NCBI RefSeq assembly: GCF_049306965.1
Contig: NC_133188.1
Coordinates: 9,535,501-9,599,500, forward strand
From: Danio rerio
Taxonomy: Eukaryota; Chordata; Actinopteri; Cypriniformes; Danionidae
Direction: 5' to 3'
DNA length: 64,000 bases
Position numbers and translations under genes: made by a program. Below the pieces are notes generated by a model. The model was not told the DNA's origin. It searched no databases and saw nothing but the letters and a program-made list of their open reading frames with translations. Positions 36,692-49,035 of the stretch are shown one piece after another (the first letter of the stretch is position 1; each line of letters begins with the position of its first letter).

Positions 36692-37518
36692 TGTTTCACT
36701 TGTCGGTTTAACAGATAAAGCAATGATTTTGTGGACATCAGTAATCTAACTATTTGCCTTAATCTGATTAAAACAACAATATGATTAAGGTGTTTACATG
36801 AGTTGCTTTTAGAATGTTCCTTTTATGATCCCGTTTTACATGTTAAAGCACAATACAATTAACGTCATTGTGTCACCACGCTATCCACGTTTCTTCTGGA
36901 GTGTCATGTAATTTTGGGGAGTTTCATTCTTAATTTGTCGACTTTAACTGCAGTTTGGCACTTTCATTTTCATTCAAGAACATTTCATGAGTGCCCCCCA
37001 TGACAAACGACATATTGGATCCGAGGAACTGCTAGAAGAGTGTAGTTTTAATGGCCTACTTCGCCATCTGAATAACAACGAACACCGATTGCTTACTTAC
37101 CAAATCCGTAGAGACAGGACAATCAACGCAAACTGGATTTGCGATTTTTCTTATAGGAAGACGAGTGGCAAATCTGGATTTCACCATTTATACATACAAA
37201 AAGCTCTCGGGTAAAAATGTTCCTTACAAACATTTTGGTTGCGTGTTAGAAGACCACTGTAGTCCACAAATGTGGGTCCTTTCTCACTGCGGGAAAATGA
37301 AAAGAAAACCTTTGTTTTGGCACGTTTATAAACAACACTGACGACCCATGCCTCCAAACAATTCTTCACTTTTATTGTTAAATATGTGTCCTAAGAGTGT
37401 TTTTAGTAGCGTGGAACATATATATGACTATTGACAACTCAAAAATGTGTTTTGGTGTTTCGTGACCCTTTAAACCAAAATGCAGAGGCAGTCAGTTGAG
37501 CAAATGTCAGCAACTCAC
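36692..37518. other. protease copy C intron, right of the Copia insertion
   Basis: Collinear with 63091-63760. The open frame at 36987-37214 is also seen in copy D, but the differences between the two copies are mostly amino-acid-changing and include an indel, which argues against coding. Confidence 0.55.
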
Positions 37519-37846
37519 CAGGTTTATGAGAGGCCCTCCTGAATTTCCAAACTGTAAAGCAGAATTGTGATTGAGTGATGGAATGCAATTCATTAAATGA
37601 TGACATACATTTTTTTTGCATGCAACACCACCCAGTTTCCAGTGCTCTTACATCTATGGTAGCGTCCGTCTGGATGTAGTCCATGTTGGAGTTGGAAAGA
37701 CCCAGTTCTTTACTGCCTCTCTGAGCAGAGCTGACGATTCCAGATGTGATGGTGTTTTTAAGAGAAAAGGGGCTCCCCATGGCAACCACAAATTCACCTT
37801 GACGCACATCAGATGACTTGCCAAGACGCAACGTTGGTAGAGGATT

Positions 37847-39444
37847 CTGGGACAAGACAGAGAACACAATGACACTATGTCAGACTATATGGCCATGTAC
37901 TAGAACTGTGGTAAAAGAAAACTGAGAAAAATCAATTGCAAAAATGGCCTTTAAAACATGAAAGCCTCCTCTGTTACTGTTGGTTTAACTAAAAATGTTG
38001 ACTAATTATTCTTTAGTTGCTGTAATACTACTGCGTTTAAAAATTTGAGGATACAAAACCAAATGTCACTAAGGTTATCACAATTTCGAGTTTATTTCCA
38101 TATTTGTATGCGGCCGTTCCTCCTGAAATATTACAGTGTGTATGTAGCCTAAATACACTATAATCAGATTAATGGGTTAACATCAGGGCTTGACATTAAC
38201 ATCCACCAACCGCAGGTAGACTTTAGCTGTGGCAAATTAGACAGCCACTCCCACTATCCACTTTGGCTGGTCGAAAATCTTTTTTAAATTGTATTTTTTT
38301 TTAAGCAGGGTTCAACAATAAGGATGAATCTCTAGAAATGAGAAGCAGCCCGACTGACAAAAACAACTGTGTTCACGCAAGCAAAAGAAAGCAGATAAAT
38401 ACAGAATGTTATGTGATGCGCGCAATTTTTTAAAAGCGTGCACGATCCCATTTCCTTGCGTGAAGCAACCTTGACTGGAAACACAATGCTGCGATCGGTT
38501 CTGTTTGAAATAGACTTGACAAAAAGTGATAAACATCCACCATTTTCAAGAGCTCAAGATTTTAAAAAAAAGAAGGTATTTTATGTATGCAGCAGCAGTT
38601 GCAGCTTCAGCTTTAAACAATCTTTGAACAGATTATTAATGGGCCTAATGTTAACCGTGTGCGTTTGATCATCCTTTCATTATTGCACACGGTATGTTTT
38701 TCACCTGCTTTCTTTTTGTTAATATGGTTTAATTATCATTCTTTAAAGTAATATTGATTTAATAGATTAACTTTTATGTATAGTTAACTGCTGATCTGAG
38801 ACCTTGGTCTCGGAGCAAGGACAAACTACTTTTCATAGTTTTAGACAGGCTACATGACAATAATTGTTATTTAAGTTTTATTTAATAAAAAGTGTGTGCA
38901 TATTATAACATATATTTTGCTAGTTTTTGAAAATTTTAAATTATTTAACATTTTTGGCTAAGAAATATTTATTTATTTATTTATTTATTTATTTTCCAGT
39001 GTGGTCAGAGAAAAAATTGGTACAACCTTAATGTTGAGCCCTGAAATAATTACAAAGCAACACCATGAAACCACTACCGCTCATGCTCATTGAGCAAAGT
39101 CATACACAACACATCTAAATCAAGTAATTTTGCAAATATATTTTCCCAACAACAAAAGTGAAAATGGCGAGTGGCTAGTAAAGTTGAAAAACTACTAGCC
39201 ATATAGGGTGGTGATCAAAAAAGTTAATGTAGAGCCATAAAAAAAACATTAAAAATCAAATCAGACCTCACACTTTTAATGTACTAACAGTGACACAATT
39301 TTGATTCTTTAGGTTTAATTCTTAAATGAACAAAATTCAAAAAGAAATTACTCATTTGATAAAGACCTTTTACTAAAAATGTAAATTAACAAAATAAAAT
39401 AAGTCCTTGTTCTTACCATATTAAACTATGACTCAATAAAAATA
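37847..39444. other. protease copy C intron, non-coding
   Basis: The first 850 bp match 826-1705 of module 1. A TTTA-type tetranucleotide tract lies near 38970-39000. No exon is seen. Confidence 0.55.
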
Positions 39445-40583
39445 ATGATGCACCGATACCATCTTTTTGGAACTGATTCGATTTCGATCCCAAAATTCTG
39501 AGTATCGACCAATACAGATCCGATCCTGATACTGTGCCATTTTTTTAAGCATAATACAGTTTCTATGGTGATGTGGTCCAGCTTATATTTCTTTTTAATA
39601 GTAAGATTTTTCTTTGAACTCTGAAACAGGCTACCACTATTGACCCTAATCAAAACACAAACTGGCCTGTTAAATAAACTATTGATATAAATAAAATTAC
39701 AGTCAAATATTCACAGTTTTCAGAGCAGCCGGGATTAGGCTAAATTATTTTCTGTTAATGACAATCAATATTGTGCCTGTCAGTTTCACTTTTATTAATT
39801 TAATCAAAAACTTTGTGTGTTGATTTATGTGTGAATGAAGTGCTTGATGCATCACTAAGACAGCGCGCAGTCCTCCGTTATCTGCGGACACTTCCAATCC
39901 AAAACAGCAGTAAAAAGGGAAGAAATCAGTGCGTTAAGGATCTGTCCAATGTATTATTGAGCCTTTTCTAGTTTTAAATTTCAGGTAGGCCTACTTTGTG
40001 TGTGAAGAGCAGGTAATAACCCACTCAGTTCCAGTGTTGCGAATGCGATCTGCTGATCTAACAGCTACATGATTTAGAAACAGAAATGAACTCGTCGTTT
40101 CAGGTCGAAATGAACCAATATAATATATATTACATTATAATAAATGAATATATTGTAATATAATAAATTAATATTTATTTAAATTAACAGGAACAAATAG
40201 TGTTGGAGAAAGTTTTTCATGTTGTCATGAACGTGACACGCAGTTTGAATTGTAAATAAACGGAGAATGATTGACAGGCGCAGCGGAGGGGAGCGCAGAA
40301 CTGAACATGAATTTAAGCATGTGAATATTGATCTGCACTTCACATTAAACTATAGAATGGCTTCAAAACATTTGGGATACAGTAGGCCTACAAGACAACT
40401 TTCTACTGTCTTATAAAAGGCTACCTTTCTGGCTTTTGTTTGCTTATAAATTACACAGAATATAGAGCACGTGCAAGATGGGATTTGGATCGGTACCTGC
40501 TGGCTGATACCCGATCCAGAAAAAATATGCAGTATTGAACCGATATCCAATCCTAGTATCAGGATCGGTGCAGCCCTAATTAA
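39445..40583. mobile_element. hAT-like repeat in protease copy C intron
   Basis: The left part GCACCGATACC... with ATTCGATTTCGATCC and the right end GGATCGGTGCAGCCCT are inverted-like ends of a common fish repeat. The left end looks shortened. The middle is AT-rich without a frame. Part of it is shared with 13051-13766. Confidence 0.5.
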
Positions 40584-40646
40584 AAAATTAAATATACCCA
40601 AAAGATTACATATGTTAACAGTACAACCTCAAAGTTCCATCTGTAC

Positions 40647-40843
40647 CTTAACATTGATTTTGATGGTGGCGATGTCTGCAGCCTGGTCCACATCCTGGAC
40701 TGTGGCGCTGTAAGTCTCACCATTGGTCAGTTTGACACGAACACCACGCTTGTTGGCGACCACATGGGCATTTGTCACTATCAGGCCATCACTACTTATT
40801 ATAAAGCCAGAGCCATTCGAGATGCGAACCTCACGGCCAGAAA
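40647..40843 (-). pseudogene. duplicated partial His/Asp exon of protease copy C
   Basis: Same exon as 43210-43414 but missing its first 8 bases and splice acceptor; homology stops inside SGRE at 40843. It reads [28 protein letters not shown] and [12 protein letters not shown], and keeps the His and Asp codons and the GTAC-type donor. In sequence it is nearer the consensus than the complete exon (TNAHVV and NKRG against TNGHVV and NKCG). Without an acceptor it cannot be spliced normally. Confidence 0.85.
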
Positions 40844-43183
40844 TGTTGTACTTTGATAGTCATTGGCTGCTAATATGATTTCGCTATTTAAAGTTTGCAA
40901 ATAATACATTTATGAAATTATATTATTAAGGGGAAAGTCTGAATCTGCGAATATAAAACCAACTTTACTTCTATAAAATATGCAGATAACCACCTTTTTG
41001 CTAATTATTGTTTATATTTGTTTTGTTGGGTTTCAGACAGATACTTTATTTTGTAAATTGATATTGACATACATATACACATGAAGACTTTTTTTCTTTA
41101 TCACATCTCAATATAGAATACTGGGAGCCTGCCTGTGCAAACTGGAACTCATACAACAGTAAGTACTGTACATCTATTTGTTTCTCAATATAGTATAGTT
41201 ACTTTTAATACAAAATGTGTCACATGTTTAGTTGCTACCTAAATTAAAGATTTGTTTCCATTTTTACCAAACCATTTGGTAAGTTTTTTAAATCTTTGTT
41301 TATAATATTTTTGAGCAGATTGGGGTCTGTCATGGGTCAGACATTTTGTAATACAATATTTAGTATTGGGATACAGGCATTTGTTTATGTATTAAATGTC
41401 TTTTTCCCCATTTCATGTTGCCTAAATATTGTTTTGTATAAATAAATCCAGAGGATGAAACAAAATGCACAGCAACAACCAGAGTGAGCCAGAAGAAGGC
41501 AGCAGAAGTTATGACGAGAATGACAACCATGAACAACAGAGTGTTTTCCTTCTTTCACCAGCTAACTGAGAACTTGGATTAGGTGAGACACTCTCAATAG
41601 TTGTGTCAGCATTCAGTCTGTTTTAGTTTATTAAGAATACCTAAAACAAATAATCTTTTCTGTCCTGCAGTGAATCACCCCATCACAAATGCTACAATGT
41701 TTTTGTAAAACCTTGTTGGGGAAAAAATAAACAGGACATTCTGGTTAGTTATCTTTTAAACATGGTAGTGAGCTGGTTATGAGCAGGAGCCAGTTGCTCA
41801 GTACCAGCTGAAAACTAGCCCAACCCAGCTGCCATGCTTCAAAATAACTAACCAGTATATGATTTATTTTTTTAAACAAGCTTCCTCTATGCTTATGTTA
41901 GTCTGTTTTCCTTATCCAGAGGTCTCCATAATCCTGGACTGGGCCAAATCCTGACCAGATCCTGACCAGATGCTGTGGTGGTCATGGAGGAGTGGAGAGT
42001 GAGAGACTGATTCCTGAAAGACACACGTGATCGATGAGTTTCCTCATTGATCCAGTGGGCCAGCCTGACCACCTGCCGTTGACCTTACAAGTCTCTGGTG
42101 CCCAGACTGCGGCTTTGCACAAGTTTGGCTAGAGGAGAACTGGTCGGGGCCAACTGAGCCTGGTATCTCTCAAGAGCTTTTATTCTACACTTTTGTCAGT
42201 TGGTGAAGTTTGTTCCATGCCACTGTCGCCACTGGCTCGCTCGGCTTCGATTGGTGGATCGGTGGATTTGCTCTTCAGTGTTTGGAATTTCAGCAGTGAC
42301 ATTTACAACTTCAACTCTGAAAACTGGACTGAAGCAGCTTCAATTTACAAGAACTTCTATGTTAAGCTGCTTTGACATCATTGATCTACATTGTAAAAGT
42401 GCAATAGAAATAAAGATGAATTGCATTTGAACATGTGAATTCAGACATTGTTGAGCATTTGACACCAGAATTTGTAATATTTTAAAGTTGGGTTGTTTCT
42501 GAGTCGGCTAATGGTTACAAATATTTATTTTTCCAACAATACGCAATTCAGACGTTTAAATTATTATTGTACGTATTATTGTATGTTGTGCTTTGTGTGA
42601 TTTATTAATTTTTAATCTGTTGATTTTAATGCTTAATGTAATTTTCACACATTTTCCTTAAATGCATTAAGCATCATCAATGTTTTAAAGAATGGAATAT
42701 TTTATAATTGTGTCTGGTTTATTGTCAGTAGTACTAAGTACAATTGTTTTTTTTCTCTCAACAATATGCAGGTCAGACACTTAAATTAGTTTTGTACATG
42801 TATGTTCATGTGCTTTGTCGTTTTCAATGTTTTTTTCTTAAAATAAGATCATTTGAATGTTTGAAATGTAGTGTTTTTACACTGTTTTCTTAAATGTTTT
42901 AAGCATCTCCAATGTTTTAAATAAAGAGTGTTTATTTTGTTAATATTTTGTAATCGTGTCTTTTTTATGTCAATAGTACTAAAATAATATTAATAAATTT
43001 ACATCATAAAATATTTAGGACAAAATTAAAAGGTTTACAGTAGGTAACTGTTTACTTAGTTTTTACAGTAATTAACCATTTTTAGACACTATGATAACAT
43101 GCTGTAAACTGATTTACGGTTGTATACTGTAAATCTCAAATACAGTAACTTACTGGCAACAGTGTTCCCTACTGGCTAACAGT
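40844..43183 (+). mobile_element. 2.3-kb insertion carrying exon-like gene fragments
   Basis: Absent from protease copy B. It is bracketed by a direct repeat of about 225 bp containing the protease exon (about 40620-40843 and 43184-43407). The right end, read inward, begins CACTGTTAGCCAGTAGGG and then GGAACACTGTTGCCAG, like zebrafish CACTA/EnSpm ends; no matching left end was found. Inside are exon-like blocks: 41117-41158, 41454-41582 and 41671 to about 41745 (with AATAAA at 41726), and a second 3'-UTR-like block at about 41910-42430 with AATAAA at 42409. Origin is unclear: a truncated CACTA element with captured sequence, or a segmental insertion. Confidence 0.5.
41117..41582 (+). pseudogene. 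two exon-like blocks of an unknown spliced gene
   Basis: Block 1 (41117-41158) follows an AG and ends at GTAAGT; block 2 (41454-41582) follows CCAGAG and ends at TAG directly before GTGAGA. In one phase they read NTGSLPVQTGTHTT and then DETKCTATTRVSQKKAAEVM, continuing to FFHQLTENLD and stop. The 57-residue C-terminal piece matches nothing I recognise. Phase-compatible splice signals and a downstream AATAAA-bearing block suggest the tail of a real gene or of a transposon-encoded protein. Confidence 0.4.
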
Positions 43184-43414
43184 GTACAACCTCAAAGCTC
43201 CATCTGTACCTTAACATTGATTTTGATGGAGGCGATGTCTGCTGCCTGGTCCACATCCTGAACTGTGGCGTTGTAAGTCTCATCATTGGTCAGTTTGACA
43301 CGAACACCACACTTGTTGGCGACCACATGGCCATTTGTCACTATCAGGCCATCACTACTTATTATAAAGCCAGAGCCATTCGAGATGGGAACCTCACGGC
43401 CAGAAAAGGGGTGT

Positions 43415-44369
43415 CTGAAAAGAAAGAGTGTAATATTAGTCACAATTCCCAAACACAACTGAAACTAAAACCATCTGGTCATCTTAAAATAGAAACAAGT
43501 GATCCAAAAAGTCTCTATAGAGAAAATCAACATAAAACACCCTGCTGAAAATAAAAACAATCCTGTTGTGCGCGCGCATGTAAAGGTAACTGGGTGAACA
43601 AGTCAAACAAAGTATATACACAAGAGAACATGAAAATATACAACAATTCAAAAAAATGAAGCAAGAATAATAAAGATTTAAATAAAACATATAATAGATA
43701 GATAGTACAATAATAATAATGATAGTAATAATGTCAGTGAAAATGACAACAGCATTATTAATAACAACAACAACAACTACAACTACCACTTATGATTACT
43801 TAACATTCAGAAATTAAACCGAATTAACAAAAAATATTGTAAATATATGTGTAGTGTTAAAACACTGTTGGGTTTTACAACCCTGCGAAATGTGAGAATG
43901 TTTTAACAATAGAAATGATAAAAAAGTAAAGAATTAGGTTAACTTGATGGTTTTTATAAATGTAAGTGAGTTGAACATTAAACAGTCAAGTTGCCCCCAA
44001 TAAACTTAAGAATTGAGTTGCTTCAACACGTTAAATAAGTATTTTATAAATGTCTGATATCAATAATTTTGTTAATAATAATGACATTTGGGGAAAAGGG
44101 TTTGGTTCTATTTTTATAGTAATTAAATGTTTATAATTTAAAATGTTTATAATAATTACATGTTTTGCCGCCTTGTTTTTGAGTTGTGCAATGCAAAAAG
44201 ACCCTCTTATAGCAAGATTAGGGAAGCACCGAAATGAAGCTTGTTGATTGAAACGGAAAATTCTATATGCATTTGGCTGAAAACTGACACTGAAAAGGCT
44301 TTTTAATAATTGGAAATTATTTTAATAAATAAAAAAAATGTAGTTTTATATCAAATAATAAAGTAATTT
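43415..44369. other. non-coding flank, AT-rich
   Basis: Collinear with 14037-14988; no exon recognised. Confidence 0.5.
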
Positions 44370-44733
44370 GGCGACGCAGTAGGTAGTGCTGTCACCACAC
44401 AGCAAGAAAGTCGCTGGTTCGAGCCTCGGCTGAGTCAGTTGGCATTTCTGTGTGGAGTTTGCATGTTCTCCCTGCGTTCGCGTGGGTTTTCTCCGAGTGC
44501 TATGGTTTCCCCCACAGTCCAAAGACATGCGGTACAGGTGAATTGAGTAGGCTAAATTGTCCGCATGTATGAGTGTGAATGAGTATGTATGTATGTTTCC
44601 CAGAGATGGGTTGCAGCTGGGAGGGCATCCGCTGCGTAAAAACATCTGCTGGATAAGTTGGCGGTTCATTCCGCTGTGGTGACCCCAGATTAATAAAAGG
44701 ACTGAGCCAAAAAGAAAATAAACGAATGAATGA
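44370..44733 (+). mobile_element. DANA-type SINE (module 2/3 side)
   Basis: Paralogue of 14989-15345 at the same site, so it inserted before the module duplication. Confidence 0.9.
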
Positions 44734-44807
44734 ATAAAGTATTTTTGTGAGGCTTTTAAATTAAACTCAATAACTTCAATTAACAGTGAAATTAATAGTA
44801 AAAATAA

Positions 44808-45050
44808 AAATGATTCCATCATTTACTCACCCTCTGCATATTTGAAATTGTTATCAGTTTCTTTCTTCTGTTAAACACAAAAGAAGACATTTTCAATAAT
44901 GCTGAAAACCTCTAGCTATTGACTTCTATTGCAGGAAAAATAACTACTATGGAAGTTAATGTTCAGGTTTTCAGCATTATTAAAAATATCTTCTTTTGTG
45001 TTTAACAGAGTCAAAAAAAACTCAGAAATGATGACAGAAGTTTCCTTTTT
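44808..45050. repeat. hairpin-forming dispersed repeat
   Basis: Paralogue of 15425-15667. Confidence 0.65.
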
Positions 45051-45360
45051 GGGTAAACCACACAACTACTTGCAAATATGCTCATGTTACATTTCCTCGA
45101 GTTAAACAGTTCAGTTTATTCTTCTTTTTTTTTTAAAGAGCCTCTATTATGGGTTTTTGAGAATGACCTTCCATGTATTGTGTAACACAGCTCTAAGTGA
45201 AGTGAATTATTCAGCTAAGACTTAAATCTGCAAGTGTGCAGTGTTTAAAACTGTTGATTCATTTATAAAAGAGTCAACTCGCAGTGCTTCAAATGAATCG
45301 TCTTGATAACGAGTCTTTAGCTGTGCCGGTGTGACCTGGAAATGGAACTTAAGCCCCGCT

Positions 45361-47153
45361 CAGGGCCGGATTAACCAATGGGCCTTATAGGCACAGGCCC
45401 AGTGGCCCGAGCGCACTTGGGGCCCCTGCGAGGGGGGAGAAGAAAAAGACAAATTCGGGGTGTTTTTTTAGGCTAACTGCAAATAGCGCACCTAGTTGGA
45501 ATAAGCTATTCACGCTTTACGCCCATCGATGCTTGATTGACAGAGACAACATGAGTAAAGAGCAGGGCCAGACGGAATCTGCGGACGTTTTTTGCTATTT
45601 CTGTGGAGCATTTTGGTAAAAATCTGCGGATTTCTCTGCAATTATTTTGGGAGTTTCCAGCGGAGTATCATAACTTACACCTTAATATATTAAATAAAAA
45701 GTAATAAATTACTGAATAAAAACTGAATAAATTCAGATTTACATATTTACTCAAGAAAATAAACAGAATTAATGATAGGCTAAAGATCTGCAAAAAATCT
45801 GCAGAATTCTGTGCGCACAGATTCCGTGTGGGCCTAGAAGAGCTATGCAGCATCACAGCCTGAGTGGCGTACCTCGTAATGTGCACAGCAACATCTTTTG
45901 ACACGATTGTTCAACAACCCGGTTCGAATCCACCAACTGCTGAAATTGTGCTACTTTTTTTCTCCCCATTACATATCAGATTAGAAATATATTTATTTTT
46001 AACAGGAAGGAAACATTTTTAATAAATAATGCAAATGTGATATAAAGTCAAGTGCCTCGTGGGTATTTAATAATGTTTAGCCTTAATAAAGGTGCCTCCT
46101 TCTCTGTAAAAACTATATTGCTCAGACAACTGTATTTCCTCTGAGCAAAAAACTCACATATAACTATTATTATTATGTTTAAATTGTCTTTTTTTCTTTA
46201 ACTTAACAGAATGCTGTAATTGGTCAAGCGCAGAAACATCAGTTTTGAAATAACCCGCACTAAACTGAGCGGACTGTAGTGTAACGTTAGTATTAATCAT
46301 GTATCAAAAATGAGTGGACAAGTGGATTTAGCAAACGCGAGAGAAAGAGGAGAGGAGGCATCTTTATTGAGGCATTTTCCATACACACCTTCTTCAAACA
46401 GACCCATGATCAGGAGGATGAGGGTATAGAAGACGACGTTATGGTAACGTTAGATCAGTAAGCTAGCATTAACCAGGCGGAGGAGGCTAACGGCAGCGCA
46501 GCGCGGACTGGATTCACCGTGAGACAAACAGATAGAAAAAGGAGAGAGAGAGGGAGAGAGAAAGGCCACGAAGAGGAGAGAGACCGGAGAGGAGAAGAGG
46601 TATAGTGTGTGTGATTTTCGGATACTTTTAGGTTTATAATCAAGTTGATCTATGCTGTTTGCCAACTCTTCATCACGAGAAGAGTAGAGAGAATACAGAG
46701 AGAGGAAGAGAGAGACAGTAAATCATTAATAAGTGTGTGTATTATTAAACACTCAGATTCATAGAACTGGATTGAAGAGGCATTGTGTGATATAGCCTAT
46801 GCCATGCAAACAATGTGCTCTATCAGTTTGTAAAAGCTCTACATTAAAAATACCCTTAAAAATTATATATATATATATAGTACTGTTTCAGTGAACTTGT
46901 ACAAGTATACTAAAAAAACATTCATTTTATTAGTATTTTTATTCAATGCTTTGAAAAATAAGTTAAATCTTTGTAAATACATATGTACTATATATCATTT
47001 ATTTAAATATGTGGGCAACAAATTATAGATTCATTTTATTTAAAAAATATTATATTATTATTATTTTTTAAATTCAACTATAGGGGTACGGCCAGGTAGG
47101 GGGCCTTACAAGATAATGTGCCCAGGGGCCCCTGAGTTCCTAATCCGGGCCTG
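45361..47153. mobile_element. 1.8-kb hAT-like DNA element
   Basis: Ends CAGGGCCGGATTA and (reverse) CAGGCCCGGATTA, with inner GGGGCCCCTG-type repeats at both ends. The flanking octamers GCCCCGCT and GACCCGCC are an imperfect 8-bp duplication, as hAT elements make. A plus-strand open stretch from about 46310 reads MSGQVDLANARERGEEASLL, possibly the start of a degraded transposase-like frame. A GA-rich tract at 46530-46700 is low complexity. The paralogue at 15982-16870 is truncated. Confidence 0.6.
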
Positions 47154-47268
47154 GACCCGCCTATTTGTTGCACGCGCAATCCCGGGAAAATTAAAAAAAC
47201 CAGCCCCGCCCACAAACACAGTAGCAAAGAAAAAGAAGAAGGACACTGCAGCAGACGCCAGTTGAATC

Positions 47269-47488
47269 ATGTCGCGAAGACGCTGTGCTCTGAAGTGTGA
47301 GGGGAAAGTTAGTGTTATTTTCTCTACTCAAAGATGAAACAGTGAAGAGTCAGTGGTTGAGGTTTATTTTGGCAAAAATACCTCAACATTACAGCCCAGG
47401 CTTGTGCTGTGTTCCAGTCATTTTTCTGATGAGTGCTTTAGATCAGAAAATTCTGTTGACGTATGGGACTTTGTCAGAGCTCGACAGT
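47269..47488 (+). pseudogene. broken THAP-domain exon, copy 2
   Basis: Same exon as 1784-2054, with the same frameshifted arrangement (MSRRRCALKCEGKVSV; LVLCSSHFSDECF, where the CxxH cysteine is kept) and an additional 50-bp loss before the GTAAGT donor at 47489. The shared breaks show it was already dead before the module duplicated. Confidence 0.65.
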
Positions 47489-49004
47489 GTAAGTATGTGC
47501 AATTAAAATGGTTGCCTCTTTGTTTTCTCTACAAATTATGTATTTAATTGTTTTTTGCTACTTATAACCGCTTGTAGTGCATCTGGTTAACTCTTTATAT
47601 TCTCATATCACGTCTAATGCCATGATGAAAATGCGACGCGTGCCGCTTTGTTTATGGATTTAAATGCGTTTGCATATAAATGCACAATCCTCTGGCACTT
47701 GTCGTTGCTATGGCCATCATCAGTTTCTGGGATAAATAACAAAACGGGAGGGTGGCGGGAGATGGGTCTGAAATTACAGGAGACTCCCGAAAAAAAATTG
47801 TTGGCAGGTATACTCACACATACACTCTGCACTCTGACTACTTCAATATTGTTGATAAGCCATGGTGGGCATTTCTCTCTGTCTCACGCTGAATGCTGTT
47901 GACCAATCACAACAGAGTACAATAGGACCAATCAGCGCACATTAGCATCGCATTAGGGAGGGGTGTAGGAACAAATTAACTGTTAAATAATCATAAGCGA
48001 GTCGCTGGCATAATTTGATAAAAATAAATGCATATTTTAAGACAATGAAAGTGTACTTTGCCCTTGAATGCACATCAGCCTGTTGTTGGAGACCCCCCCC
48101 CCCCCCCCAAAACAAAACAAAATATGACCCTTTTTAATGTATAATAGGGGCTCTTTAAATCCATTCAGACAAACTCCGGGTCTGACAGAAGAACTTTTAG
48201 CTTAGCTTAGCATAGATCCTTGAATCAGATTAGACCATTAGCATCTCGCTCAAAAAATTCCTAAGAGTTTTTAAAGTAAGACTTGACTCTTGTGTAGTTA
48301 AAGTATGCACCAAGACTGATGGAAATGAATAGCTGCTATGTTCCAACTAGACATGGCTAGTAACTATACCTATACGCCTCTTGGGAAGTATACATGGGCA
48401 TTCTGTTTGAATGGGTAAATCAAATTCTTCAAAACTGCTTGCCAAGATTACGATTACATTACATACTATGAATAACCAATAAAATTAAACAGTAACTGTC
48501 CTTTTTGTTTAATTTATAAATGTATATATATCACACAATATCTGCAGAAACTCACATCTAGTCCAAGCCCCTCCCCTGGAGAATTGTCATTCTATACTGA
48601 TCGCTGATTGGCTCATGTACTAAAAGGTGGGCTTTATTTGCCATATATCAATCACTGATTGGCTCCTGTACTAGAAGGCGGGGCTTCATTTGCCATAATG
48701 ACTGTTTCACTTTTCCCATTCAAAAGTATACGAGTGACACGTCATGTGTATTCTATAATCTTTGCTATACTCTCATTCTGGAGTAATAATCAAAGATTTT
48801 GGACTATTTGTTAGACCCAGAGATCAGCTGAACGGATTAAAATGACCAAACTCAACAGTTTAACTCTGAGTAACTTGAAAAATGAGCCTATTTGCCAGAA
48901 AGTCTTACTTTAAATACGTCATAATTAATATAAAACAAAAAAAAGTATATTGTTTGCTTTCATAACTTAAATTACAGTCAATGTAACTGCATAGAGACTC
49001 AAAA

Positions 49005-49035
<31 letters not shown>

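Larger units (their letters stand above)
31524..43414 (-). pseudogene. HtrA2-like serine protease copy C, most complete but frameshifted in the PDZ exon
   Basis: Minus-strand exons in gene order: 43210-43414 (His/Asp exon; TNGHVV keeps the His, AADIA the Asp), 37652-37846 ([12 protein letters not shown]... to TDATID), 37519-37551 (Ser microexon [11 protein letters not shown]), 32659-32767 ([12 protein letters not shown] ... DRSADKQ), 32505-32574 (linker, [13 protein letters not shown]), 31757-31852, and the PDZ exon 31524-31671. In the last exon a 2-bp gain relative to copy B replaces NVVVRRGADLLMLHMTPE with an unrelated tail ending at TGA 31524-31526, and the ancestral stop site now reads CGA. 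The final PDZ strand is lost. A second, incomplete His/Asp exon lies at 40647-40843. A Copia fossil sits in the intron between 32767 and 37519. No N-terminal targeting exon was found upstream. It could still make a protease with an altered C-terminus, but a dying copy is likelier. Confidence 0.85.

Noticed and set aside
36987-37214. 75-codon frame with a related frame near 63400
   Set aside because: Differences between the copies are mostly replacement changes plus an indel, and it lies within a protease intron; looks non-coding.
43415-47000. Possible N-terminal mitochondrial-targeting exon of protease copy C
   Set aside because: Searched by eye on the minus strand for a sequence like VVYIEILDR followed by a donor; none found, so no exon is claimed.
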